A stretch of 64,000 nt of DNA from Enterococcus sp. CSURQ0835 (GTDB lineage Bacteria > Bacillota > Bacilli > Lactobacillales > Enterococcaceae). Below the pieces are notes generated by a model. It saw only the letters and a program-made list of their open reading frames with translations. It did not search any database and was not told the DNA's origin. A program made the translations under genes and the position numbers. The stretch covers positions 62,001 through 126,000 of the forward strand of contig NZ_CACSLH010000002.1 in assembly GCF_902706605.1 (NCBI RefSeq), in the 5' to 3' direction. Within the stretch, counting starts at the first letter, position 1, and every line of letters begins with the position of its first letter. This document shows positions 36,180 through 44,824 of this stretch, piece by piece.

Positions 36180-36989
36180 CTACTTACCTAATTCTTTATC
36201 ACGTTGAATTGCTGCATCAATTCCTTTGATCACGGTTGAGATGAAAGCATTATTTTCTAGCTCAACTAAACCTGCAACAGTTGTTCCACCTGGTGAGCTG
36301 ACTCGATCGATCCATTCCCAAGGGTTTTCACCGGTTTCTTGTAACGTTTTGGCACTACCTAAAACAGTTTGCGCAGCGATTTCTAAGGCTATATTTTTTG
36401 GTAAGCCATTTTTAACGCCAGCTCGAGCTAATGAATCAATGAAAAGGTATGCATAGGCTGGTGCACTACCCGCAATGGCGGTAAAATTAGAGAAGTGACT
36501 CTCATCTAGTGGCCAAGCTTTTCCGATTGCGTTGAACATTGCTACGATCGTATCGATGTCTTCTTTTCTAGCAAATTGGTTGCCGCAAACGGCTGCTGCA
36601 CCTTCACCGATCATTGCGTTTACATTTGGCATCACGCGGATGATTCGAATTGGCTGATCAGTTGCAAAGGTTTCGTAAATTGCATCCGTTGTTGTACCGG
36701 CTGCGATTGAAACGACTAAAGGATCATTTTTCAAAATTGCTGCTTTGGCTTCTAACAAGACGCTTTTGATGACATTCGGTTTGACCGCAATAACTAATGT
36801 GTCGACTGTTTGAATCAACTCTTGGGGATCGTGGACAGCGTGAGCACCAAGATTACCAGTAAATTCTGTCAGCTTCTCGGTTGCGATATCATACATATAG
36901 ATATCATCTGCTTGACTGTAACCATTGTTAACGACGCCAGCTGCGATTGCTGAAGCCATGTTTCCTGCTCCAATAAATCCAATTTTCAT
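36180..36989 (-). CDS. proC: Pyrroline-5-carboxylate reductase
   Basis: ProC makes proline from pyrroline-5-carboxylate with NAD(P)H. The 269-residue protein has the Rossmann start MKIGFIGAGNMASAIAAG, VIAVKPNVI, VRVMPNVNAMIGEGA and the C-terminal signature AGSAPAYAYLFIDSLARAG and SPGGTT. The length is normal. It is a housekeeping gene placed between the two halves of the pilus region on the opposite strand, divergent from an AraC regulator. Confidence 0.94.
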   Translation of the reverse strand: MKIGFIGAGNMASAIAAGVVNNGYSQADDIYMYDIATEKLTEFTGNLGAHAVHDPQELIQTVDTLVIAVKPNVIKSVLLEAKAAILKNDPLVVSIAAGTTTDAIYETFATDQPIRIIRVMPNVNAMIGEGAAAVCGNQFARKEDIDTIVAMFNAIGKAWPLDESHFSNFTAIAGSAPAYAYLFIDSLARAGVKNGLPKNIALEIAAQTVLGSAKTLQETGENPWEWIDRVSSPGGTTVAGLVELENNAFISTVIKGIDAAIQRDKELGK

Positions 36990-37023
36990 ATAAACACCTC
37001 ATTTTTATTTTTTAAAAAGTGTT

Positions 37024-37052
37024 TTATTCTTACTTAAATCAAATAAGAATAA
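37024..37052. promoter_or_regulatory. 9-bp perfect inverted repeat between proC and the AraC gene
   Basis: TTATTCTTA-11-TAAGAATAA lies between the divergent genes, upstream of an extended -10 (TGCTACACT, about 37062-37070). It is a candidate operator for one or both promoters. Confidence 0.5.
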
Positions 37053-37150
37053 AAGAACTTATGCTACACTACACTTTAAGTATAGTCGCTTTTGCTAGAA
37101 TTGGAAGTAGAGTGATCACAGTAAAACATGTTTGATTGTGAGGTGATAAA

Positions 37151-38101
37151 ATGTATTATGAAGCACGACAATTTGCGAATTTTTATGATTTTTTAACGAC
37201 CTTAGATTGTTGTAATACGACAAGTGAAAATTTAATTACAGAAGAAACAGCCTTTGAACAAAGTGAACAGCGTGAGATTGCAGCGTTTATCTGCCAGCAA
37301 ACGAAAGAAAGATTGCAGTTAAAAAAAGGTTATATTCGTATCCTTTATGTCTTACAAGGTGAGGTGGAGTTAGAGATTGGGGAAGAACTCACTACTTATG
37401 GACAAGGTTGTCTCATCCTAGTGAATCAAGCATGTTCAGTCGCTTATCGACTAGCTCAAGATGCGGTTACACTACATTTTTATTTCAAAGCTAGCTACTT
37501 CACTGAATCACTACTCACTCAATTTGTTGAAGAACCACTATTATATCGCTTTTTTGTAGAAGCTTTGAGTATGGAATTTCAACTGACTAGTCGTTTTTAT
37601 ATCTTTTCTTTTCAGCACCAGCCTGATGTCCACTTTTATGCTTTACTATTGCTAAAACAAATCGTTAAGATGCGCTACTTCAACAATAAATTAACTAAAT
37701 CAGCATTTGTTTTATTCATAGTGGAGATCAGTCAATCAGCGGAATTAGCTTTACTTAAACGAGATGGCTACATTTCCTCTGAATGTTTGATTAATGAGGT
37801 GTTGGCGTATATCGAACTTAATTTAGCAACGGTAACATTAAATCAGATAGCTAAAAAATTCCATTTTCATCCCAATTATTTATCCCACTTTGTTAAGGTG
37901 AAAACAGGACAAACATTCACGGCGCTCATGCTGGAAAAACGCATCAAATTAGCTCAAAAATATTTAGTAGAGACCGAGTTGTCGATCCAAGAAATCATTG
38001 AGCGGCTTGGATACAAAGATAAAGCTTTTTTTTACAAGCGGTTTAAAGAAGTGGTAGGTATGACACCAAATAATTATCGTAAAACGATTAAAGAAGGATG
38101 A
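37151..38101 (+). CDS. AraC-family transcriptional regulator
   Basis: The 316-residue protein has an N-terminal cupin-like region (about 50-130; ILYVLQGEVELEIGEELTTYGQGCLILVNQ) and a C-terminal AraC DNA-binding domain (about 212-314; TLNQIAKKFHFHPNYLSHFVKVKTGQTF and the second helix pair ending MTPNNYRK). GAGGTGAT precedes the ATG. Four bases separate its stop from a small HicB-like gene. It sits between pilin genes and may take part in their control, but nothing in its sequence proves that. Confidence 0.88.
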   Translation: MYYEARQFANFYDFLTTLDCCNTTSENLITEETAFEQSEQREIAAFICQQTKERLQLKKGYIRILYVLQGEVELEIGEELTTYGQGCLILVNQACSVAYRLAQDAVTLHFYFKASYFTESLLTQFVEEPLLYRFFVEALSMEFQLTSRFYIFSFQHQPDVHFYALLLLKQIVKMRYFNNKLTKSAFVLFIVEISQSAELALLKRDGYISSECLINEVLAYIELNLATVTLNQIAKKFHFHPNYLSHFVKVKTGQTFTALMLEKRIKLAQKYLVETELSIQEIIERLGYKDKAFFYKRFKEVVGMTPNNYRKTIKEG

Positions 38102-38105
38102 GCTT

Positions 38106-38405
38106 ATGTACGAGACACTATTTAAAGAAATCAATTTGACAGTGATTGAATTACCGATCGAGTTAATCAATGAACAGCCGATTTATACAGCTTATCTAAA
38201 GGAGTTACCGATGATCAGTGCAAGTGGAAAGTCGCGGCAAGCTATATATCATGATTTAGTGTTACTCTATCAAACCTATGTAGAGCAACAGTCTGACGAA
38301 CATTACGAAGAGCAAGCAGAAATGACTTCTTCTTTGTTAAGTGCAGATCAGTTATTGAAGTATTACGATGGTGAAAGTTTTGATGGCTTTTCTTTGTTTG
38401 ATTAA
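38106..38405 (+). CDS. HicB-like small protein, unknown role
   Basis: The 99-residue protein has a segment PIYTAYLKELPMISASGKSRQAIYHDLVLLYQTYVEQ that follows the pattern of HicB partial RNase H-like domains (Y-x-A-Y-x-x-x-LP...S-x-G-x-(T/S)...A...YxE). No HicA-type toxin lies beside it and there is no C-terminal DNA-binding motif, so an active toxin-antitoxin pair is not supported. It is most likely co-transcribed with the AraC gene. It might be an orphan regulator partner. Confidence 0.5.
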   Translation: MYETLFKEINLTVIELPIELINEQPIYTAYLKELPMISASGKSRQAIYHDLVLLYQTYVEQQSDEHYEEQAEMTSSLLSADQLLKYYDGESFDGFSLFD

Positions 38406-38540
38406 ATTTATTGGATGTAAAATGATCAAATTGAAGAATAACTACTTTATTTGATAAAATATTTATTTTTTTAAGATTAATTAACTTTAAGTAGGTATAA
38501 AGAAATAGAAAGAATAACTTCCTCGAATATTACTGAAAAA

Positions 38541-38631
38541 TTTTTTCAGACAAATTACCATCTGCTAAGCTTTATAAATAACGAAAAAACAAAAGTCTGT
38601 GTTGAGCAGGCTTTTTTTTATTTCGTTAAAA
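38541..38631 (+). promoter_or_regulatory. Leader of the minor pilin gene: terminator plus shared pilus-leader motif
   Basis: TTTTTTCAGA (38541-38550), TATAAATAAC (38573-38582), a terminator with arms AAAGTCTG/CAGGCTTT (38592-38614) and T7, then ATTTCGTTAAAAT. Positions 38611-38631 are identical to 31797-31817 before the adhesin gene. Confidence 0.7.
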
Positions 38632-38960
38632 TACATATGTGTCAAGATAAAGAGCCCAGTGTTTTTAGTGGAAGTGGTTAGAAGAGTCTAAAAAAATCGA
38701 TAGAAGTCTTTGCTAAGTCAAGAGTCTTGGGCTAGCTTGCCGAATGATTATTTTGTAAGTAATCAAAAGTAGACGAGCTAGAAATGAAATTCTATTGCGA
38801 TTAAAACTTCATTCGTTTAGCCATACTACCTAAAAAGGGGGGACTAGATATTTGCTTTTTTATTTTGACTTCAATCTGACTTGGAAAGTACATCTAATTA
38901 GGCAAAGTAAGATTGAAACACAGTATGTGAAGTGCTAGTAGAGCGAAAGGAGGAATTAAG
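38632..38960 (+). other. Long untranslated stretch before the minor pilin gene
   Basis: No ORF is credible in these 330 bases. CTAGCT (38733 region) and AGCTAG (38778 region) form a long-range inverted repeat, and the ribosome site AAAGGAGG sits just before 38961. The stretch may be a 5' leader RNA. Confidence 0.4.
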
Positions 38961-39734
38961 ATGAAAAGATGGCTGATCCTGGGCTGCACATTTTTTCTGT
39001 TAGGGTTGGGATTTATAACTTGTTCATCAAAAGTGGAAGCTATCGAACAAGTAACCATCACTTTCCATACAAAGGGAGAAGATGGTAAGAGCCCCGCAGG
39101 AGTAGAAAAAGTTGCATTTGATCTTTATGACTTGACCGATTGGCGAGTGAAAGAGGGAAAAGATGAAAAAGCTGCTAAAGAATTGATTATGAATAGCTAT
39201 AAAACAAAAGACAAAGTAGAAAACTTTATCATCACTGAAAAATTGTCTAAGTTGACACCTGAAGCAATGTTAGTTAATCAAACGGGCAGCGTGGAAATGC
39301 AGGTTGATCGTTACCGTAATAATACAGATGCTGCTTATTTAGTAGTAGCAAGTGGTGAAACAGGAGAAGATCACCTCTTGCCATTTGTCATCTACTTACC
39401 CCAATACTTGACAGGTTCTAAAGACGAAGCAGAAGTGATCGAAGCATATGCTAAATATTCGAAGGTCCCGGCAAAAGAAGAGCCAGAGGAACCGATTGTT
39501 CCTGGTCAGCCAGTTGGCGGAAGTCCTAGTGGTAACACTCCAGGAGGTGGCTCAATCGTAAATACTTCTACTGGAAGGTTACCGGCAACAGGTGGTGGAA
39601 GCGTCGATACTATTGGTTCAACTCGAAAATTATTGCCTCAGACCAATGATAAGGTGAATCAATATTTGATTATCGGTCTAGTATTAGTTTGTGTAGCAGG
39701 GTTTCTAAAACAAAGAATTAGGGAGGAAGGTTAG
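38961..39734 (+). CDS. Minor pilin / anchor pilin with LPXTG-type signal
   Basis: The 257-residue protein has a signal peptide (1-27), one pilin-like beta domain (VTITFHTKGEDGKSPAGVEKVAFDLYDLT) and a Pro/Gly-rich C-terminal linker. It carries two sortase-like motifs: LPATG at 207-211 without a following membrane segment, and LPQTN at 225-229 followed by a hydrophobic helix and a basic tail, which is the true cell-wall sorting signal. It is shorter than E. faecalis EbpB. AAAGGAGG precedes the ATG; only one base separates its stop from the major pilin gene. It is likely the base or anchor subunit. Confidence 0.85.
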   Translation: MKRWLILGCTFFLLGLGFITCSSKVEAIEQVTITFHTKGEDGKSPAGVEKVAFDLYDLTDWRVKEGKDEKAAKELIMNSYKTKDKVENFIITEKLSKLTPEAMLVNQTGSVEMQVDRYRNNTDAAYLVVASGETGEDHLLPFVIYLPQYLTGSKDEAEVIEAYAKYSKVPAKEEPEEPIVPGQPVGGSPSGNTPGGGSIVNTSTGRLPATGGGSVDTIGSTRKLLPQTNDKVNQYLIIGLVLVCVAGFLKQRIREEG

Positions 39735-39735
39735 A

Positions 39736-41436
39736 ATGAAACGAAGAAGAAAAGTTTCAAGTATCTTTATGACACTTATGTTGATGATTCCATTATTAGT
39801 AGGATTGTTTGGCCTGAAGAGCTCAATTGTAGATGCCGCTGAAGCACCTGATGATAAAGTCAATGTTACATTGCATAAGAAGAAAATGGATGAATTTCCA
39901 CTTGAATATGTCCAAAATACGGGAAGTGAGATGAAAGAATTTGATCACTATGAAGGTTTAAACGGTGTGACTTTCAAAGCGTATGATATTACCAAGACTT
40001 TTTATGAGCAAATCGAAACTAAATTGGCACAATTGCCAAACTATCCAAATGTAAGTGAATCGGAGCGGGAAACCGCAGTCAAAGCGGTTATGAAAGATTA
40101 TCAATTTGTTGAAAATGATAATATCTCAATGGGTGAGGGGATCACCGCTAATGTTAATGGTAAAGATGGGATTTTAACTTTCAATGATCTTCCATCAAAA
40201 GAAAATGGGAATTACAAAGTTTACTATTTTGCTGAACAACCTGGGGCAGATTATACAGCACAAGCAGCTCCCTTAATTTTAGCGTTGCCAGCATTAGATG
40301 GTTCTAATACAGAACTGAAAGATATTCATCTTTATCCTAAAAATAAGGTGGCTAATGAACCAGTAAAAGATTTGCTAGGCGAAGGAACGGAAGCTCTTCC
40401 AGAAGCTCCAAATGGCTACCATGACTTTGAGATTGGTAAAGAAATCCACTATCAAGCAAGATTCACGATTCCGTATCAAATCGGGGAAATGGTGAAAAAT
40501 GATGCTGGTGAAGAGATTGCGACCCGCTACTCTAAATTGAGTTTTGAAGATGAAGTAACACATGAGCAAGTTCAATTCAATACAGTCAAAGTTAAAATTG
40601 ATGGTACTGAGATCTCGGCGAATGATTATAAAAATTATGCTGACTTGACTATGATCAACTTAAAAACTGATGCTGATCAAGATGGAAAATTTCCAGTCAA
40701 TAGTAAAGCTGGGTTTAAATTCGCTTTAAAATTAAGCGATAAAACTGCAGCCGAAGATCAGGATGATTTTAATATGTCTAAAGCCACAGTTGATTGGATT
40801 AAACAATACGCAGGAAAAGAAATCGTCTTTGATTACTCAATTACATTAACGAAGCATACAGCTGCTGATGAGGCAATCGGGAATAAACTTGTGATTAATC
40901 TTGGGCAACACGGTAAAGACGACGAAAGTAAAGATGATGATGCACCAAAGATTGGGACAGGCGGTCAGAAATTTATCAAACATGCTGCTGGTGATCGTAA
41001 TGAACGCTTACAAGGTGCTGAATTTGTCGTAGTACGTTCCAATAATGGTGCTGATGAGTATTTATCAAACGCGATCGATCAAGGAACTGGTGAAGCAAAA
41101 TGGGTATCGGTAAGAAACAATATGGATTATAAAGATGCTAAAAGATACACCTCAAATGATAAAGGGGAGCTTGAAGTAACTGGTTTGAAATATGGTGATT
41201 ATGCGTTACGAGAACTTAAATCTCCTAATGGTTATCAGCTGTTAAATGAAGACTTTAAATTTACTATCACACAAGGTAGTTATGCTGAAGCTGCAATATT
41301 GGATGTAGCCAACACTCCGAAAGGATTTCTGCCTTCAACTGGTGGGATGGGAATCTTAGCTTTCTTGGTAGTCGGAGCAATGTTGATGATTAGTGTTGTG
41401 ATCAAGTATCGTCGGGATCATCATGAAGTAATTTAA
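39736..41436 (+). CDS. Major pilin (EbpC-like), LPXTG-anchored
   Basis: The 566-residue protein has a signal peptide (about 1-34), an N-terminal pilin domain ending in the pilin motif HLYPKN (Lys202, the expected acceptor for subunit linkage), an isopeptide-forming domain, a C-terminal Cna-B-like domain with E-box YALRELKSPNGY (Glu493), and LPSTG at 532-536 with a membrane helix and basic tail. These are the features of a shaft pilin polymerised by a class C sortase. It follows the minor pilin in the same operon, with GGAGGAAGG before the ATG, and ends at a strong terminator. Confidence 0.9.
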   Translation: MKRRRKVSSIFMTLMLMIPLLVGLFGLKSSIVDAAEAPDDKVNVTLHKKKMDEFPLEYVQNTGSEMKEFDHYEGLNGVTFKAYDITKTFYEQIETKLAQLPNYPNVSESERETAVKAVMKDYQFVENDNISMGEGITANVNGKDGILTFNDLPSKENGNYKVYYFAEQPGADYTAQAAPLILALPALDGSNTELKDIHLYPKNKVANEPVKDLLGEGTEALPEAPNGYHDFEIGKEIHYQARFTIPYQIGEMVKNDAGEEIATRYSKLSFEDEVTHEQVQFNTVKVKIDGTEISANDYKNYADLTMINLKTDADQDGKFPVNSKAGFKFALKLSDKTAAEDQDDFNMSKATVDWIKQYAGKEIVFDYSITLTKHTAADEAIGNKLVINLGQHGKDDESKDDDAPKIGTGGQKFIKHAAGDRNERLQGAEFVVVRSNNGADEYLSNAIDQGTGEAKWVSVRNNMDYKDAKRYTSNDKGELEVTGLKYGDYALRELKSPNGYQLLNEDFKFTITQGSYAEAAILDVANTPKGFLPSTGGMGILAFLVVGAMLMISVVIKYRRDHHEVI

Positions 41437-41438
41437 GC

Positions 41439-41473
41439 AAAACTAGAGTGTGAATTTCACACTCTAGTTTTAG
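41439..41473 (+). terminator. Terminator of the pilin operon
   Basis: AAAACTAGAGTGTGAA and TTCACACTCTAGTTTT pair perfectly, so transcription ends directly after the major pilin gene. Confidence 0.9.
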
Positions 41474-41643
41474 TGTTATATTATCAGAAGGATAAAATAA
41501 TAAAAGTAAAGAATAAAAATTGAGATTCCAGTTAGAAATTTACTAGCAGAAAAGGAAAAACTAATTAGTTATCGTTTACAAAAAAATGGTTATTTGCTAC
41601 TCTCAAGTTGGGTAAAAGTGATTTTTTATAAGGAGGAGGAGAA

Positions 41644-43170
41644 ATGGACTTTCGGGAAATTTTAGGGACAAGTAGTAGAAGACGGTTAGTGTTAGTAGAA
41701 TCTTTGTACCATGAACCTGAGGGGCTAGCGAGTAATCAATTATTGGAAATTTTAGATTGTTCTTTACCGATCCTATTAAATGACATCAAATTATTAAATA
41801 ATAACCAAGAATATTTTCAAATCGAAAAATTCCAAGGTTTATATCATCTTCAAATTCATTCTCAAGTCAGTATTGCTAAATTATATTCAGACACGATTAT
41901 CAAATCGCCTGAATTTCAAATTTTAGAACAATTACTGTATGAAAAATGTGAAAATATCACAATGTTAGCAGAACAACTTTTTTTAAGTGACTCAAATACA
42001 CAGCGGTATTTGAAAAAAATCGAGAGCACTTTGAAGGAGGCTAAAATAAAATTAAAATATCGTCCTTTGCGTTTAGAAGGCGATGAAAGCGTGATTCGGC
42101 ATTTGTATTATCGTTATTTTTACGAGAAAGAAATGGGAAATGGTTTATTTTTACCGCAACTCAAAGGGTTTCAGCTGCGTTCCATTGAAGCTCTAGTTAT
42201 TGATTTCATCCAACAAAATGGATTTTATCAGTTATATATTTTCCAGAAGCGGTTGATTTACAATGTATATATCAGTTTATGGCGGGTGAGAAATGATCAT
42301 TATTTAGCAGAAGCAAAAATCAATCAAGCTCGGTTCGACTTACCTAAAAAGTACCTTATCAATGAATTTGGACAAACGGTCAAAGAAGTTTATCAGCTTC
42401 ATTTGACTGATGAGTTATTGAAAGAATGTTTTTGGAGCCAGTATGCAAATGAAATCGTGTTTAGCCCAGAACAACTAGCTTTGGCATTGAAGCATCCTGA
42501 CTATCGTCAATTATTTATTCAACATAAAGAGTTAGTGATGGGATTTGAACAATTGTTGGGTAAACGTATGGAAAAAGAAAAACATGATACTTTAGTTGCG
42601 ACTTTGATGAATGATGTCGCATTTTACCCTAAAAAAGGTGATTTTATTATGATCTTGAGGCGAAGTCGATTTGACTTTTTAAAAACGATTCGACATATGC
42701 ATAGTCAAGTTCTAGCTAAAATCGAACAATTAGTAAGCGACTTTACTGATCGCTATCAAATGTATCAAACAGCTGATTTCATCGGAAACTACATGTATCT
42801 ATTGATTACAAGTGTTCCCAACTGTATCGAACAGATCGCCAATCATACTCCTAAAGTCAATTTATTGCTAGTTTCTGATTTGAGTCCGACTGAAGATACT
42901 TATTTGAAAGATCAGATCACACGACGTATCTACGGAAATTTTGAGATCAGTCATTTGACGTTGTTTCAAGAAGGTCAACGCGGTATTATTAAAGAAATTG
43001 AACGATATGATGGGCTAATTACGACGAGTTCTATGCAAGGTTTAGCGCTCGACTTTCCAATGGTGATTATTGAACCATTTTTGAATCATCCGACATTATA
43101 TGAGATTCAGCAATTAGTCAGTGAACTGGCAGCGAAAAAAGAACTGGTCAAACAAACAGCGGATAAATAA
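41644..43170 (+). CDS. Mga/AtxA-like virulence regulator (EbpR-like)
   Basis: The 508-residue protein has N-terminal winged-helix DNA-binding segments (about 15-160; GLASNQLLEILDCSLPILLNDIKLL and ITMLAEQLFLSDSNTQRYLKKIESTL), PRD-like helical domains in the middle, and a C-terminal EIIB-like part (VNLLLVSDLSPTEDTYLKDQI). This matches the Mga/AtxA group to which EbpR, the activator of the E. faecalis pilus operon, belongs. AAGGAGGAGG precedes the start. It lies downstream of the pilin genes rather than upstream of the adhesin gene as in E. faecalis. Activation of both pilus leaders is the natural inference. Confidence 0.85.
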   Translation: MDFREILGTSSRRRLVLVESLYHEPEGLASNQLLEILDCSLPILLNDIKLLNNNQEYFQIEKFQGLYHLQIHSQVSIAKLYSDTIIKSPEFQILEQLLYEKCENITMLAEQLFLSDSNTQRYLKKIESTLKEAKIKLKYRPLRLEGDESVIRHLYYRYFYEKEMGNGLFLPQLKGFQLRSIEALVIDFIQQNGFYQLYIFQKRLIYNVYISLWRVRNDHYLAEAKINQARFDLPKKYLINEFGQTVKEVYQLHLTDELLKECFWSQYANEIVFSPEQLALALKHPDYRQLFIQHKELVMGFEQLLGKRMEKEKHDTLVATLMNDVAFYPKKGDFIMILRRSRFDFLKTIRHMHSQVLAKIEQLVSDFTDRYQMYQTADFIGNYMYLLITSVPNCIEQIANHTPKVNLLLVSDLSPTEDTYLKDQITRRIYGNFEISHLTLFQEGQRGIIKEIERYDGLITTSSMQGLALDFPMVIIEPFLNHPTLYEIQQLVSELAAKKELVKQTADK

Positions 43171-43190
43171 ACTATCCGCTGTTTGTTTTT
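43150..43190 (+). terminator. Terminator overlapping the end of the Mga-like gene
   Basis: AAACAAACAGCGGATA and TATCCGCTGTTTGTTT pair perfectly around the stop codon; a T-run follows. Confidence 0.9.
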
Positions 43191-43252
43191 GTTTGGTTGA
43201 TATTAAAAGTAATATAGATGTTTATCAGATAGTTCAAGAATTGTTATCTCTG

Positions 43253-43639
43253 TTATTCGTGTAACTCCAATGGTAGTCCATCAGGGTCAAAGAAAAAAGT
43301 CATTTTCTCACCCGTATAGTCATCAGTTCGAATAGGTTCGCAAAAAATGTCATGCTCTGTTAAATAAGCTACGGCAGCTTCGATATTATCTGTTTTAAAA
43401 GCTAAGTGACGTAATCCGGTAGCTTCAGGATAACTAAGACGCTCAGGCGGATTTTCAACAGCAAAGATTTCTAATTGACAACCATCCATTTGGAGATCTA
43501 GTTTGTAATCGTTTCGTTCTTCGCGGTAGTGTTCCCGAATGATCGGCAATCCTAAAATAGTTACATAAAAATCTTTAGCTTTTTGAAAATCAGAGACGAT
43601 GATCGCGACGTGATGAATCGTTGAAAAGTTTGGGTTCAT
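43253..43639 (-). CDS. VOC-family protein (glyoxalase I-like, YaeR type)
   Basis: The 128-residue protein is a single vicinal-oxygen-chelate domain pair: IHHVAIIVSDFQKAKDFYVTILGLP, then QLEIFAV, GLRHLAFKTDNIEAAVAYL, and FFFDPDGLPLELHE. Metal ligands expected at His9/10, Glu near 58, His near 78 and Glu near 126 are present. It may act as a lactoylglutathione lyase-like or related dioxygenase or isomerase; the substrate is unknown. It is monocistronic. Confidence 0.85.
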   Translation of the reverse strand: MNPNFSTIHHVAIIVSDFQKAKDFYVTILGLPIIREHYREERNDYKLDLQMDGCQLEIFAVENPPERLSYPEATGLRHLAFKTDNIEAAVAYLTEHDIFCEPIRTDDYTGEKMTFFFDPDGLPLELHE

Positions 43640-43871
43640 AAGAACGGACTCCTTTGTTCGTTTATTTTTGATTTTTTTGTAGCTATAAAAAATTTCTCTT
43701 TTCAGTGTACCATGCAGGATTTGATTTTAAGTAAAAATTTCGATACAGCTGATCAAATTTTCTCAAGACTGTTAAAAATTTAGCCAACTGCATTGATTAG
43801 TGGTATAAGTGAAGTAAAGGATTTTTCTAGTCGATAAATCTTTTAACTAGATGAAAGAGGAGCTGAGAGGT

Positions 43872-44639
43872 ATGGTAGTGTTAAACTGGGATCATACGAT
43901 GATCAATGTGAACAATTTGGATCGTGCGATTGATTTTTTTAGCCAGCAAGGGATCACTTTCAAACGTGGTGGTCACCATGAAAATTGGGGAACAGAAAAT
44001 GCGTTAGCGTATTTTGGTTTGAACTACATTGAGTTGTTGACCGTGGTTGATCAAGCTAAAGCCGATAGTTTGAAACGTAGTGAAGCAGCTGCTATTTATG
44101 ATGCCAATGTGGATTTTAAGCAGCAAGTCGAGCGGATCAATACGATCGCGATCCGGACCGATGACATTGAAGCGACCCATGAAAAATTGAGACAAAAGGG
44201 GATTAACGTTGGGGCGATCGCAACTGGTAAACGGCTAGATCAAACAGGACAATTAATCACCTGGTCGATTTTTTTCATTGATCAAACAGTTGGCAACTTA
44301 CCGCTGCCATTTTTCATTCAATGGCAAGGTGACGATCAAACGCGGGAAGCACAATTAAAAGCGCAAGGTTTGATCGAACCTCAAAAAGCTGGTGATCTAG
44401 TGGTGACAGAAGCGATTTTTGAAGTGCCAGATGTCCAAAAAGCAGCGAGTCTGTTTGCTGAGCTTTTGGATCAACCGGTAGAAATGGTGGATGAAGGAGC
44501 CAATATAAAACTACAAGATCGAACGCTCCGTTTTATCAAAGGAACTGCAGATCATTTGATGACTTTAGTGTTTAAAGGCGCTAATCAAACATTGGCCGGA
44601 CGATTAGTTCGTTTTGATCAGATTCAATTTCAGTTTTAA
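43872..44639 (+). CDS. VOC-family protein with two glyoxalase-like modules
   Basis: The 255-residue protein opens with NWDHTMINVNNLDRAIDFFSQQGITFKRGGHHENWGTENALAYFGLNYIELLTV, a pattern of the Glyoxalase_3 (PF13468) group, and has a second weaker VOC module in the C-terminal half. The start at 43872 is chosen over the in-frame ATG at 43851 because GAGGAG lies between them. Its function is unknown; related proteins are annotated only as VOC family. It is monocistronic with a terminator. Confidence 0.8.
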   Translation: MVVLNWDHTMINVNNLDRAIDFFSQQGITFKRGGHHENWGTENALAYFGLNYIELLTVVDQAKADSLKRSEAAAIYDANVDFKQQVERINTIAIRTDDIEATHEKLRQKGINVGAIATGKRLDQTGQLITWSIFFIDQTVGNLPLPFFIQWQGDDQTREAQLKAQGLIEPQKAGDLVVTEAIFEVPDVQKAASLFAELLDQPVEMVDEGANIKLQDRTLRFIKGTADHLMTLVFKGANQTLAGRLVRFDQIQFQF

Positions 44640-44686
44640 AGCAGTTGACGAACAACTTAGAAAGCCGTAAGCTAAAGTTACCGATC

Positions 44687-44724
44687 AGGGAGTGGGACAT
44701 CAGTTACAGTCTGCTCTCTTTTTT
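44687..44724 (+). terminator. Intrinsic terminator
   Basis: AGGGAGTGGGAC can pair with GTCTGCTCTCT using several G-U pairs, followed by T6. It resembles the GAGTGGGACA-type terminators common in this order. Confidence 0.7.
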
Positions 44725-44824
44725 GTGTAATTGCATGACAACATCAGCTTCTGTCAGTTGCAAACTCTGATTTGTAAGTCAAAGTTATGGAAAGTTTTTG
44801 ATTGTAGTGTTGTGGAGGAAGATC

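Noticed and set aside
38106-38405. Type II toxin-antitoxin (HicAB) locus
   Set aside because: Only a HicB-like protein is seen; no small HicA-type gene lies on either side.
36180-38405. Mobile insertion splitting the pilus locus
   Set aside because: proC is a housekeeping gene, and no transposase, integrase, terminal repeat or target duplication is seen at the borders.
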